A program made the translations under genes and the position numbers. The notes beneath the pieces were generated by a model. The model searched no databases. It was not told where the DNA came from and saw only the letters and a list, made by a program, of their open reading frames with translations. From positions 22,121,001 to 22,185,000 of the forward strand of contig NC_065573.1 of the NCBI RefSeq assembly GCF_937616625.2: a DNA stretch of 64,000 bases, written 5' to 3'. Below, one piece after another: positions 19,301 to 29,578 of the stretch (position 1 is the stretch's first letter; the number at the start of each line of letters is the position of its first letter). This DNA is from Mercurialis annua (taxonomy: Eukaryota; Streptophyta; Magnoliopsida; Malpighiales; Euphorbiaceae).

Positions 19301-20442
19301 CTTCGGATGCTAAGGCCATTCTATCATTGCCGATTAGTTTGTTAGGTGGGAGGGATAAACTTATTTGGAATTTCACGAACACTGGCTGCTTCTCAGTCAA
19401 GTCAGCCTATCACTTGGCTTTTGAATCTCCTTCTCCTAACACTCAGAGGTCCATTCGAAACCCGGAGCGTAATAATGCTATCAAATGGAAAGTGTTGTGG
19501 AAGATGAACATTACTCCGAACCTGAAGTGTTTTCTTTGGAAAGTCTTCAATAATGGTCTGGCTTTACATGGCAATATTCATAAGAGAATCCAGACGGTGA
19601 ATGCTTTTTGCCCCCGTTGCTGTGAGGAGGAAACAATGGATCACCTCCTTTGCAACTGTCCTTTCGCGGAAGCCGTCTGGTTAGGCTCCCCTTTCTACGG
19701 CATGTTACCAGAATCAGGGACTCCTTCTTTCAGCGAGAGATGGATGCATCTCATAGACCTTCAAAGTAATGGGTCTGACATAGGTCACTCTCTTGAACAA
19801 ATAGCTTGGACGGCTTGGGCCCTATGGCTGAGCAGAAATGCTTTGGTCTTCAGAGATGAGGCTGGTAACCCGAGAAGCACCATTCAAACGGCAGACAATC
19901 TGTTCAAGGACTGCTTGACAGCCCTGGAAAAGGAGGACAACAGACCCAACACTGCTGCTACATCAGTCCAGTGGTCTCCACCTCCTGTGAACATGGTGAA
20001 GATAAATTTTGATGGTGCCTTCCACCAAGCATCGAATATGGGAGTAGGAGCTAGTGTTGTGCGAAATCAGAGAGGTCATCCTATCGCTTCAATCGCCCGT
20101 CGCTTTTCACATATCCATTCCCCGACGTTGATTGAAGCCATGGCGTTAAGGGAAGCCATTCGGTTAGCCATCAGGCTGAGATTGCCCGCAGTCATTTTCG
20201 AGGGGGATGCAAAAGGAGTCATCGAGGCTATGACAGGAGATGCAAGTCCTAATTCGTTGTATGATGTAGTTCTACAGGATTGCCGAATATTATGTCAGGG
20301 TTTTAGCTCCTGCTCTTTTAGTTTTATTAGGCGTTCTGGTAATTGGGTGGCTCATTGTTTAGCCAAGAAATCCCTTAAAGATAATGGTTTTTGTTGCAAC
20401 CCTCTAGCCCAATTGTCGTGGCTAGAGTCGAGACTCTTGTAG
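16318..20442 (+). CDS. LINE ORF2 polyprotein: endonuclease, reverse transcriptase, zinc knuckle, RNase H, 1374 aa
   Basis: An apurinic-type endonuclease occupies about residues 1-230, with WNCQG at the start, ESK near 36, Asp138 in GGDFN and Ser223-Asp224-His225. The reverse transcriptase follows with ADLRPISL, LDMSKAYERIEW, GLRQGDPLSPFLF and the catalytic FADD at residues 693-696. A zf-RVT motif (FCPRCCEEETMDHLLCNCPF) and a C-terminal RNase H domain follow, with Asp1232 in NFDGA, FEGDAK and NWVAHCLAKK. All catalytic positions that I can identify are present. The enzyme nicks target DNA and primes reverse transcription of the element RNA. Start ATG 16318 overlaps the ORF1 stop by four bases. 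The length is normal for plant L1 ORF2. Confidence 0.96.
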   Translation: MKTIIWNCQGVGNPLTIHHLQGIVQSHSPSLVFLIESKNASEKVERVFRKCGFREFKCVDPLGISGGIALAWNSTCSVSIVNFQNFFLHCIVVDVGTNVMWNFIGIYLSVAYVDRVNQFQFLIHYMNSISGPVLLGGDFNCIAESNEKRGGIPYTSTRMEVLKNFLVDSNLYDLGYFGSPYTWNNRRSGPENIQMRLDRCVANEEWMNIFPNSKVQHLEELGSDHKPLCLDSSPSVERSKGRFSFDQRWVSNPEAKEITVAAWANSDSQATSSGYLDPLQMVCNKIKNCRNELFAWSRSKRSNARLKIHQLHENIAALHSRGFDHHAMEIRALENELTSEVIREENYWHQKSRINWLRCGDRNTKFFHSKVVERRRRNNINQLQDKDGTLCNTREQIVNIALDYFKNIYTTSNPSRIQEATRTVPCKVSPSINQSLTRDVTEAEIRRATFDIQPNKAPGQDGMTGLFFQANWDVVKADVCTAVKAFFDGASLPRNLNHTTITLIPKVKSPTTMADLRPISLCPVFYKIISRILTNRLQPHMSSLVSEHQSAFVKGRNISDNILLAHELTHFLKTRRSNSKFELALKLDMSKAYERIEWNFVKRVMRKMGFNYKWIRWIMICISSVSYSVTLNGTSHGFIKPTRGLRQGDPLSPFLFLLCADCLSSMLTQAENDNHIRGIKIARQSPQVSHLLFADDSLLFFQANLGQATKISALLALYCTASGQQINRHKSSIFFGRNVPDPLRQQLGSVLEVQNSGGQDKYLGLPALVSKSKRETFREISFKVRQKVSGWQGNLLSNGGREVLIKSIATAVPVFSMSCFMLPKSVHKEINSLISNFWWGQKDKERRMHWISWTKMCKPKSEGGLGFRDLEHFNLALLAKQGWRFISQPDTLLSRVFKGRYFPHSSFLDANPRSNGSWAWQSILRGRTILSKGLRWQVRSGEQISVRNDPWIPSSYPFLINLATAVPPNITKVNDLIDRNSGTWKVSLINSVFTASDAKAILSLPISLLGGRDKLIWNFTNTGCFSVKSAYHLAFESPSPNTQRSIRNPERNNAIKWKVLWKMNITPNLKCFLWKVFNNGLALHGNIHKRIQTVNAFCPRCCEEETMDHLLCNCPFAEAVWLGSPFYGMLPESGTPSFSERWMHLIDLQSNGSDIGHSLEQIAWTAWALWLSRNALVFRDEAGNPRSTIQTADNLFKDCLTALEKEDNRPNTAATSVQWSPPPVNMVKINFDGAFHQASNMGVGASVVRNQRGHPIASIARRFSHIHSPTLIEAMALREAIRLAIRLRLPAVIFEGDAKGVIEAMTGDASPNSLYDVVLQDCRILCQGFSSCSFSFIRRSGNWVAHCLAKKSLKDNGFCCNPLAQLSWLESRLL

Positions 20443-20748
20443 TCGATTTATTTCTTAATGAGATTTCCATCTTTTGACAAAAAAAACATTTTTACTAGTT
20501 AAATAATAAAGTTTTTAATTATCTAACAAAAAAATAAAGTAGCTCAGTAGAATTAATTGATTTGAAAATGCAGGAAATAGAGTCACTTTTACAACATTAA
20601 AACTCTTCCATATATACAAAAAGAAATAAAATAAAATTTCCAAAACAAAACTATCAACTACGTATTCCAAAATTGTAAACGAGCATGCAGACTCTTAAAC
20701 AAAATTGTCAGCATGCACGCCATTGCAAACTTGTAGTACAGCCCGAAG

Positions 20749-23700
20749 CTACGCTATTTGCATCTCCTGAGGTAAAGAACTAACCATAGTCCTTAGTTGA
20801 TCTAATGCACTTTGTATTTTCAGCCTTTCTCCAACACTCAGATTATGTGCCTCCGACGTCTGAAAAAGAACAGAAAAGAAAATCAATTATGTACAATTAT
20901 TTTAAAAACTTCATATCCGCACACTTAAAATGAGAGCATCGCGCTTGAATGTAGGGGGTGTAACCGAGAAGACCTACTTGCAAGTTACTCGAGATTGACT
21001 TAAAATAGATTCGAATGATTTGAAGAACATTTGAATTGACCGGATGATAATTGACTCGAGAGTCGAGTATAAAGATACTCAGCTCGACAGATTTGCAAGT
21101 CTGATCGAGCTTTGATTACTCAAGCCTTATCATGTGTAAGGCTTAGTTTTATATTAATATTTGATTTTTAGGAGTGGTATACAAATGATCGAGTTGAATC
21201 CGGTCGAACTCAATTCTCAATTATTTTATTGAGTTCTAACTCCTAAAAAATAAAACTTGATCAAGTTCAAATCGAGTTTCCAACTTCGAATTTTATAATC
21301 GAGTCAAGCTCGAACTTGACAATATTTCGACATGACTTGGCTCGATTATACCCCTACTTGAGCCACAGCGTACCTGTAAAGAGCATATGTTTTGTGAAAT
21401 AAGGTCAACTTCAGACTTCAATGAAGAAATAAGTTGCTTAATCTTTGTATCCCTATGCATCAGCAGTAGGACGGAAACAATAGCCTTTATCCTGACTGAA
21501 TGGCTGGTGGTGTAATGTGAACGATCACCAGATGACAGTGAATTACCATCGATAATCAACGAGCTCATCACATTCAACACAAGAGTTAGAAGTTTGTGGC
21601 TTCTATCCAACAAGAAAAAGCAAGGAAGAAGAAAATAGCGCCTCATTCGCTCACCATCATCTCCTGGAAGATTCTGCAAAACAATGAACAGATTCATAAT
21701 CATGTGACAAACAAAATAACTGGGAGGATTAAAAAAATTAGTCGCACCAACATTTATCTAAAGAAAATGGAATTCAAAACAAATAGAAAAAGATTTTTCC
21801 CATTCCAATCACTGAGAAAAAAATCATATTACAGGTGTCCAAGAATCCCCCGTTTTTTCTTTTTCCATATACGAAAAAGTGTACAGAAGAAATACAGCAG
21901 CCCGAGTCTGAGGCTAATAAAAATATCAACTACCATGCAATTAACATGCTAAAACATATAGGTCTAGTATTCCAAAAAAAAAAAAGGCCGAAAATTGGAG
22001 GCAGTGAGTTAGACAAAACATGGATACTTACATGGACAACATCAATTAGATATCTTGGAAGGAAATTGCTCAAAGCAACAATATTCTGTTCAGAGAGTCT
22101 TGTGGGTTTGGAGTCCAGTGCAACAAGCATTCTGATCATAGCATTGGCATTGTCTAGAGGTGGCTTCGATAACTGAAATGTGACATCAGTCAGTGTAAGG
22201 CATTAGGGGTTAGCAAGAAAATGTCTGAACACAATGACTTGCAAAATGATGTGGAAAAGAACAATACTATCAATTTGTTTAACTTACAATCTGCTGAATT
22301 ATTATTCTCTCCAGTATCAGGAGAACTAGAGAATTATCACCCATCTCTGACAGACAAGAGCAAACAACCCTGCCCAATGACTTGAGAGTTCCACGATTCG
22401 AGGTCTTCACATCTTCTGTTAAAGGAGATAAATTTTCTGCATGCATATTCATAATTGAAGATAGAATTAGTGATGGTCATTCATTAACCTTGCTTTCCAA
22501 AACAGAACTTATTCCTTACCTGGGACAACTCTGAAACAGGAGACCACAGTGACCAAGAAGCTAATGTGATCAGCTATCTGAACATGGCCTGCCTTATAGG
22601 CTGAATGAAAAACCTCTATCATCCGAAACAATATCAAAGTATCCAACTCAGGAGCTGCATTAATAAAGGAAAAGAATAAAACAAAATAATAAGATCCACG
22701 GCATTCAACAAAAATAAAAGTTTTCTCCTCTATTTATCCGTCCCTACTATAAAATTCACAATATAATATAATCAACTAGCTTATATAACCCCAACCACAT
22801 AACTAGCAACCTTGCAGTCACGGAAAAAAAAATCTGTCTTCTACTTCGGGATTTCCTATTCGTGATATTATTGTCATATTCTGCCAAAACTAGTTCTCCA
22901 ACATTAACTAAACCATTTTTCAAAAAAAAAATCGGAATACAATATGATAGTTTGTTACTGTTTCATGCTAGGAACGTTTAACAACCTACAAAATGAGAAA
23001 TTATGCATCTTGAAGAGATTTATTCTTCACAAGTGAGAAGTGTTGCCAAATAAGGAAATTCTCATGATACATGCAGGAAGGCTTCAAATAAGGACCATCA
23101 AAGAAAAAGTTTAGAAATATTAAATTTAACACTTAACTAAAACATTAAGCTGATTTTATTATTTTGTTTACCTGTGGAAAGTATAACAAGTAAAGCAACA
23201 GTCCAAGTGATACTCACAAAAACAACAAGAAGCTATAGATTTCAGCAGAAGTGGATCCAGGTGAGAGAAATAGTAAAGACAACAAAGAGCGAGTTCTTGA
23301 GATTCCCTCGAGAGTTTGATGAAAGGACCATAGCTCCAATTCCCTACCAAAAATAAAAAGGCATGACAAGTAAACAGTCAATTGAGCTCAAATGGGCATG
23401 TGATCAGCCTGAAATTGTAAGCAAATGAGCTTTAACCTTTCTCATACGTGCAGTAAAAACTTTGCAGTGAGTACTGGATGTTGTCATATTCCAGTGCCAG
23501 GAAGGAGTTGCTAATAGAACATTGACCCAGGCGAAGCAGAAGATGCAGCACAGTCTATAGGATGATGACCCAAACAAGAAAAGGAGTTACCCTTGTATCA
23601 CCAAGTAATGTCGCAGAAAGCCAAATTAGACTGAAAAAGTTGCTTTTTCATTTTGGTGAAACTAAATTGCTAAAAGTTGAATGTCCAAATTGTCTAAATA

Positions 23701-26700
23701 CCTGGGAAGAGGAATCATGACTGTCACCTAAGAGGATTAGCAACAGAGGCAGCTCTCTGATCCAAGCAACTTGATGGTCCGTAATTTCTGAAGCATTTAC
23801 ATCTGAATTAAGTATGCCCTCTCCCTAAGTATTTTGTAGAATACATTACATAGCAAAACAGAAAGAGTTTCACTGGTTAGACATGCAAATTGCCAGAGTA
23901 AAGATGCAAACTACAAGAATAACTTGTACATAGGACAAAGATGCTGGTCTCAGCATCAGAGCTTGAGCTTACAGAAAAAAGCATTTCTTCGATGGCAGCA
24001 AGGCAAACCATCTTTGCTGGAGACTCTGGACAGGAATCAAGGAATATCTTCTTAAATGCCTGCAGTTAAGATTTATTTACTTTAACATCTTCATGGAGAA
24101 CCTAAAGATTTTATAACCAAGAGCCACCAAAGCTATTTACTTTAACAGCTTCATTGTCAAGATATAAGCTCCTGGAGAACCTAAAGATTTTTTTAACCAC
24201 GAAACTAAGAGAGATTCAATTAAAGTACTCTCCTGACACTAGAAACCCAGCAATTCTCTAAACAAAATGTCACACCTGTAGAAGACGAGACTTCCAATTA
24301 TGGGTCACTTGTGCTACAAGTTTTGGGATAAATGGAATCAGTGTTATTATCTGCTTTTCTCTTGCTGCTCTGCCAGACCTTGTGTCACTCCAGACCTGCA
24401 GGAAAGGAGCAAATAAATAAATCTCCATTTCAATTTAACAACTTAGTAATGATCTTCCTATCATAATGGGATCTTGCAAAACACCAGCACATTTCATAAT
24501 TTCAACAACTAATCAAAACGGTACTTACCATCTAAGAAACAACAAGAACAATAAAAAATTTCCAAATAACAATCGTATTTAGATTAATAGGATTATAGTT
24601 ATCAATGGTCTTAATTAAGAAGGTGCTAATGATTTTATTGTTGAAGCTACTTGACAGGGGAATCAGCAGGTAACCTACAATTGAGTTCTTAAAATTTTAT
24701 TTTAGTGTAACTAGTTCAATTCAAAAAAATCCCATTGAAATGCTAAGAGAGAAACATATTTTCCATAGAGCCAATAGCTTAGTGAAGTAATTTGAGTTTG
24801 AGATTATCAGCTTCATGATTTAAACTTACTCATTGATGTGAGTCATGATTTCTGAAGTAAATTTCCTCATCATATCCGGTCAACCATGACATTATCCCCA
24901 GAGACATAATCCAGATTTCACTCAATTTTAAAAATTCAACATATACAGCACCAAACTTAAAAAAGAACAGGAGCATTACATTTAATTGTTCTAATGCAAG
25001 TTAGAAGAGCAGTACAAGTTCCTAAATGAAGTCTAACCAAAAACAAATATAAATCAACTTAAGAAGGCACTATTACGATACTGTTACTAAATAATTGGCC
25101 CAAGATGTGAAATTCTCCACTCCTAAAAAAAATGAGACAAAATCATTGCAAAAACAGAAAGCCAGACCTTTCCAAGCAGTGCATGCTCTATAAATGCAAG
25201 AAATTTCTCTAGTAACACAGCAGGAGGGTAGATGCGTTCACTTAATTGTAGAAATGTTTCAGCGATCATTATGTTCAGGGAAAAATATCTGTCATCATCC
25301 TGCCAAAGAATAGAAAAAATAAGTAATAAAGAATTTATGGACAGTTACAGAACAACTTAAATCTGAAAGGAAGGAAACATGCAGCAGAAACAAACAAAGC
25401 AGACTTGAATTTTCATTTCAGTTGAATGGAAAAACAAGGAGGTAAGTACTAATATTTTATTGTGCTGAAAACTTCATTGATGTTGTTCTTATATCGAGTA
25501 AAATGGAAAATATGAAGGAGAATGTAATGATTGTAGAAAATAGTTATCCTTGCATGCTTGGGCCTCACTTGGTTGGAGGTAAGTAAACTAAGAAAGTATA
25601 ACTTTCCAGGAAGTATTACAATATTTTTGCTTGGCTCATTTTTTATATCCTACTTCCAGGAAAGTTGACGGTCCAACTTCCCTTGATGAGAGAAATGATT
25701 CGCTAGGAAAAGCTAGATAAGTTCTATTTTCCTAGTTAAATGGATGTAAATTACAATGATACCTCTAAATTTAATTACTATAATTAGGTAATGAGGATAT
25801 TATTATCTTCAATATTTAATTAATTAAAAAAAGTTACTTCTTGGGAAGTTAATAAGTAAACCAAGCAAAACTAGTATCATCTATTTCCTGGACAATAACC
25901 TCCGGAGCCCTATTCTTGTTTCAAATTAAAAATAATCTACTAAACTCATATCAACATAACAAACAGGTGCAGAAACAGATTACAAAAGGGTCGTACCTTT
26001 TCTGAAAGGTGATGCACTGGATTGAGCGGAAACATGGCAAACAATTTCTTTAGTGAAACAGACAAGGTATTTGGATCCCACAAAGAATGATGTGTTTCTG
26101 AATTACCCTTGTCAGTTCCATAAACCAAAAACCTGACAACAAGATCAATGCTCCGAAGTATGCTTAGCATGCAATCAAATGATTGTGCATCCAACGATGG
26201 CATACTATGTATTAATGGAATAAAATCTTGGAAGCAACTGACTAGAATTGGAAGCAAATCCTTTATTTTACTGAAGATGACAGGAAACTCTACACAAAAA
26301 GAGAGAATGAGAAGTTTGTCGCACTTTTCCTGGATACCGGGAGCATGACAAAAACCAAAGCAAATGAATTTGATAACAGATTAACACGAACGATAACAGC
26401 AATCTATCCATTATAATGATCAGATATGAATAAATCAGTCTGACAGAATAGTAAACTATGGAAAATGAGACAGCAAACATAAACAAATGAGGAGCTCGGT
26501 GCATTACAAACATCGTCAAAATGAACAGTAACGACAATGACATGAATGCAGAAATAGTATGAATAACATTGCCTGATAGATATATAAGTTACAGGTTCTC
26601 AGAAATTACCAGCAGATTCTGTAGGCATGTCAGGCTCAAAAGCATGCAACATTTTTTGGTCAATGACTTTCTACCAAAATGAAGAAGAGACTATTAGGTT

Positions 26701-29251
26701 TCAGCTAGACAATTATAAAGGAAAAAGCTCTAAAGTTTTCCTCTCTTTTTTGCAATTGAATTCTGAAGAGCACCTTCTCAATTGAAACAGATTCTGTTAT
26801 ATTTGATGGCAACAGAGACAAGCATCGCACTAAACCAGCAAGCACGTCCTTGAGCTTGCCCTTGTCTTCCAAATAAAATTGGTTCTTCCGCAGAATATCC
26901 CCATAATTTTGGAGAACCTGTTAATGCATGGAAATAAAAGAACATAATTTGCAAAAATTAAATAACAGAAGATCATCATATCAATTGGACAGCAGATGGG
27001 GGTTTGGATGAACCAATACTTCCATAATTTTGACTATCTATGACTGTTTTTCACTACTATAATGTACACTTTATATTGTACCAAAAATTACAACTTCTGC
27101 ACCAGTAAAATGCTTTGATCTATACTGTAAACATTGTATGAAGAAAAACCAAGTCTCTACCAATGATTAATAGAACAAGAAGGATGTCTATGGAGCAACC
27201 ACGACAGCGCATATTTAGCACCGCGTATAGAATTGTCGATTGCCTTTCTATTTCTTTCATTACTACTCCTTCATAAAGTAGCTTTAAAAGAAAATGAAGA
27301 ATAGACAATAGAACTTCTAACATCAGACAACCTCCACCATCTGCTTGGAAATTAACAATACTATCAAACCACATATAAATAGAAGAAAATGGACGATCCT
27401 CATACACGAGATGTCAACAATGCAACCCAAGATCTACATAATGTGATTGAAGCAAATACCTTTTCAGCATATACGGAAAATGCAGGAGGATGATGTTGTA
27501 CAACAAGATCAAAGAACTTGAAAGCTGTAAGCCGTACTTCAACTGCTAAATGAATCATTGCATTAAATATGTAGGCCATCATTAAAGAAATCAAAGGCAC
27601 TTGATTATCCTGAACAAGTAGATCAGAGATGACTGTCAAAGGATAAAATAGAGATGAAATGAGCAATACATAAACAAGCATTAAAAGGATGCTTCATCAA
27701 GAAAGACAGTAGTTATGCACACTAAAACATAAACATGTGACCACAAGCAACACAGATAATCAAATATCATCTACTTTAACCTTTAATGAGTAAGAAATAT
27801 CAAATTAGAATATATACAAATAGATTTTTATCATATAAAGTCGCATCATATATGTCAAAACAGAAAGCAAATGATACAATCTCTAGTGTATAATTTAAAA
27901 CGCACCTTGTGAGTTCAATTTCCGAAGAAAAATTGATGTCCGGCACTCAAACACATAGTTTTTAAATATTTGATTCGGCAAACAACTAAACAGCAGAATT
28001 TCTATCACCGACTTGGAAAATAATCATCACAAGATACCAAAAATAATGAGTCGGATCACCTATTTCTTGAATTTTAAAAAAAAACTTTCAGAATTTAGTG
28101 CAACTTTATTTTCAAATTATTGCTCTACAGTAATTCACATAAGCATTATGCATATCAAGGTGCTAACATGCGGTGCCATTATTTTCATTCATGCATAAAA
28201 TTAAACACTTCTTAGGTTGCATGAGACTTTCTTATTCTACCAGATTCCAAGCAGCCCACAACAAAAGTCAGCACCAGAGTTCTCCAAAATTAGTTTCTAA
28301 ATGGTGTGCTTCCAAAAAGAACACCCAGATAATTTAAGAATTAAAGAAATCAAATACAGTTACAAGACAGAAAGTAAGATTTGGTATCATAATATAGTCT
28401 GTCCACATAAATTTTATATTGTCAAATTAAACATTAGCAACAAATAGAAGTTTTCAAGCAGGAAAGAAAGCACAGTATTACCTCTTTACAGCCAGGTAAA
28501 ACCACCGACTTAAGAAGGTCATAAAGGTTATCTCGAACCAATTTATTATCATCACTTATGCGCTCCCGTAGTTTTTCTATAATCGTATATTTGTGCGCTT
28601 TCAGCTCATCTGGATACTTTAGGAGTAAATCCATCATACCAATCAACGCAACTTTGGAAGGCATAAAATACAACAACAACAACAAGAACGAATAAAAACC
28701 TTAGTAAATTCAATTCAATCAGAAAATTACAACAAAAAACATTCAAATTCGCAATGAATCTGGCAATTCAGCAAACAAATACCTTTGCGAACTTTTGCAT
28801 TATGATGGGAAGTTTGTTGAAGAAGCTCTTTCAATGTCAAACCTTTCTTATTAACAGCTAAACCAGTTTTATCTGAGGCTACACTCTGCTCAGGAAGAAC
28901 AATGGCTGCTCTCACATACACAAAAAAAAACCGCTCAATCAACAATAAAATCATTAAACAACTACTCATAAAAAGAAAATTACAGCTAGAAACAAACAAT
29001 TGTTTTACCTTTGGATTTAATTTCAGTGTTGGTAGCATTCGTAGGCGGCGGCAGTTTTCTTCCGAGCTTCCGCTTAATTTTCTAGCGAAAGAAAATCAAA
29101 ACAATGTAAGAACAAGTTCAAATTAATCCATTTTAACCATAACAATAAGCATAGTAAAATTAAATTAAATTTTTTTTAGTAAAACCTTGAAATCAACACC
29201 GCGCTTTTGCTGCTGTTTCTTTGCTGCGACCTTCTTAGTAGACTTCCCCAT
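20749..29251 (-). CDS. IPI1: Pre-rRNA-processing protein IPI1/TEX10 homologue, 19 exons
   Basis: Minus-strand exons: 29251-29186, 29081-29009, 28905-28783, 28651-28482, 27609-27460, 26917-26774, 26670-26610, 26289-25997, 25299-25168, 24395-24276, 24059-23973, 23824-23702, 23554-23437, 23343-23218, 22654-22520, 22436-22288, 22172-22032, 21673-21374, 20859-20749. They join in frame to 873 aa. The basic N-terminus (MGKSTKKVAAKKQQQKRG, then KIKRKLGRKLPP and IVLPEQ) is followed by the Ipi1/TEX10 N-domain (ALIGMMDLLLKYP, KLRERISDDNKLVRDNLYDL) and helical HEAT-like repeats to the end. In yeast and animals Ipi1/TEX10 belongs to the Rix1 complex, which matures pre-60S ribosomes and ITS2 in the nucleolus. 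Exon 14 ends at T|GTGAGT; a longer in-frame reading there hits a stop. The last intron holds a hAT-type MITE. It shares a promoter region with MED27. Confidence 0.9.
20952..21356. mobile_element. hAT-type non-autonomous element in the last IPI1 intron
   Basis: Starts tagggggtgtaaccgag and ends ctcgattatacccct-a, as inverted ends. The interior is full of cgagtcgagctc-type words in both orientations. Flanking 8-mers cttgaatg and cttgagcc share their first five bases, a probable decayed target duplication. Confidence 0.7.
25560..25910. repeat. MITE-like block in IPI1 intron 8
   Basis: Inverted words cacttggtt...gtaagtaaac (left) and gtaaaccaag (right), plus 'aactttccaggaag' facing 'cttccaggaaagtt', give a palindromic organisation. 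The exact ends and target duplication could not be fixed. Confidence 0.4.
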
Positions 29252-29578
29252 TAATTTTACTGTAGAAACTAAATTTACTCGATAATTGAAGAAATTGCGA
29301 CGAAATCAAAAAGAAAAGTCACCGCCAACACTCGACTCGACTAGATTAGCAGCAGCAGGCCACCTTCAATAAGCGGCGGTGATAATGGCGCAAGTTTTAA
29401 GAGGGGTTTATAATAAAACGGCATCGTTTAGTGGATGAAAAAAGATACTAATCTTCCGGGTTTGGGCTGAACCGAATTTCTATCTCTGTCGGGTCATTTC
29501 TTTGTTTTGCATTTGTTTTTCTCTTTTCTTGTCCCTGAATGAATCAATCTGCAATTGGTAAAACCCTAAAAGTTAGCT
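29252..29578. promoter_or_regulatory. Bidirectional promoter region between IPI1 and MED27 with site II and telo-box
   Basis: 327 bp separate the two start codons. TGGGCT (site II) lies at 29463-29468 and a telo-box AAACCCTAA at 29561-29569, ten bases before the MED27 ATG. This pair of motifs is characteristic of plant ribosome-biogenesis and other growth-related promoters, which suits IPI1. No clear TATA box is visible on either side. Confidence 0.65.

Larger units (their letters stand above)
14039..20484 (+). mobile_element. Full-length L1-type LINE retrotransposon with intact ORFs
   Basis: The 6.4-kb insertion is bounded by perfect 15-bp target-site duplications, aacatttttactagt at 14024-14038 and 20485-20499, and ends in a short A8 tail after 'cttttgac'. 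It has a 5' leader of about 260 bp, ORF1 and ORF2 with no stop or frameshift, and a 42-bp 3' leader. The perfect duplications and open frames mean it inserted recently and may be competent. It sits about 260 bp 3' of the end of the IPI1 gene. Older relatives of its 3' part lie at 47765-48407 and probably elsewhere in the window. Confidence 0.95.

Noticed and set aside
23168..23217. Extension of IPI1 exon 14 to a stop after CYTFHR
   Set aside because: The strong donor T|GTGAGT at 23217 joins the next exon in frame and restores the family sequence; the extension ends at a stop.
27120..27681. Antisense-looking open frames in the IPI1 intron between exons 5 and 6 as an extra exon
   Set aside because: Exons 5 and 6 join in phase 0 and continue the protein; the intronic frame (27120-27407) has no matching splice sites that keep the frame.
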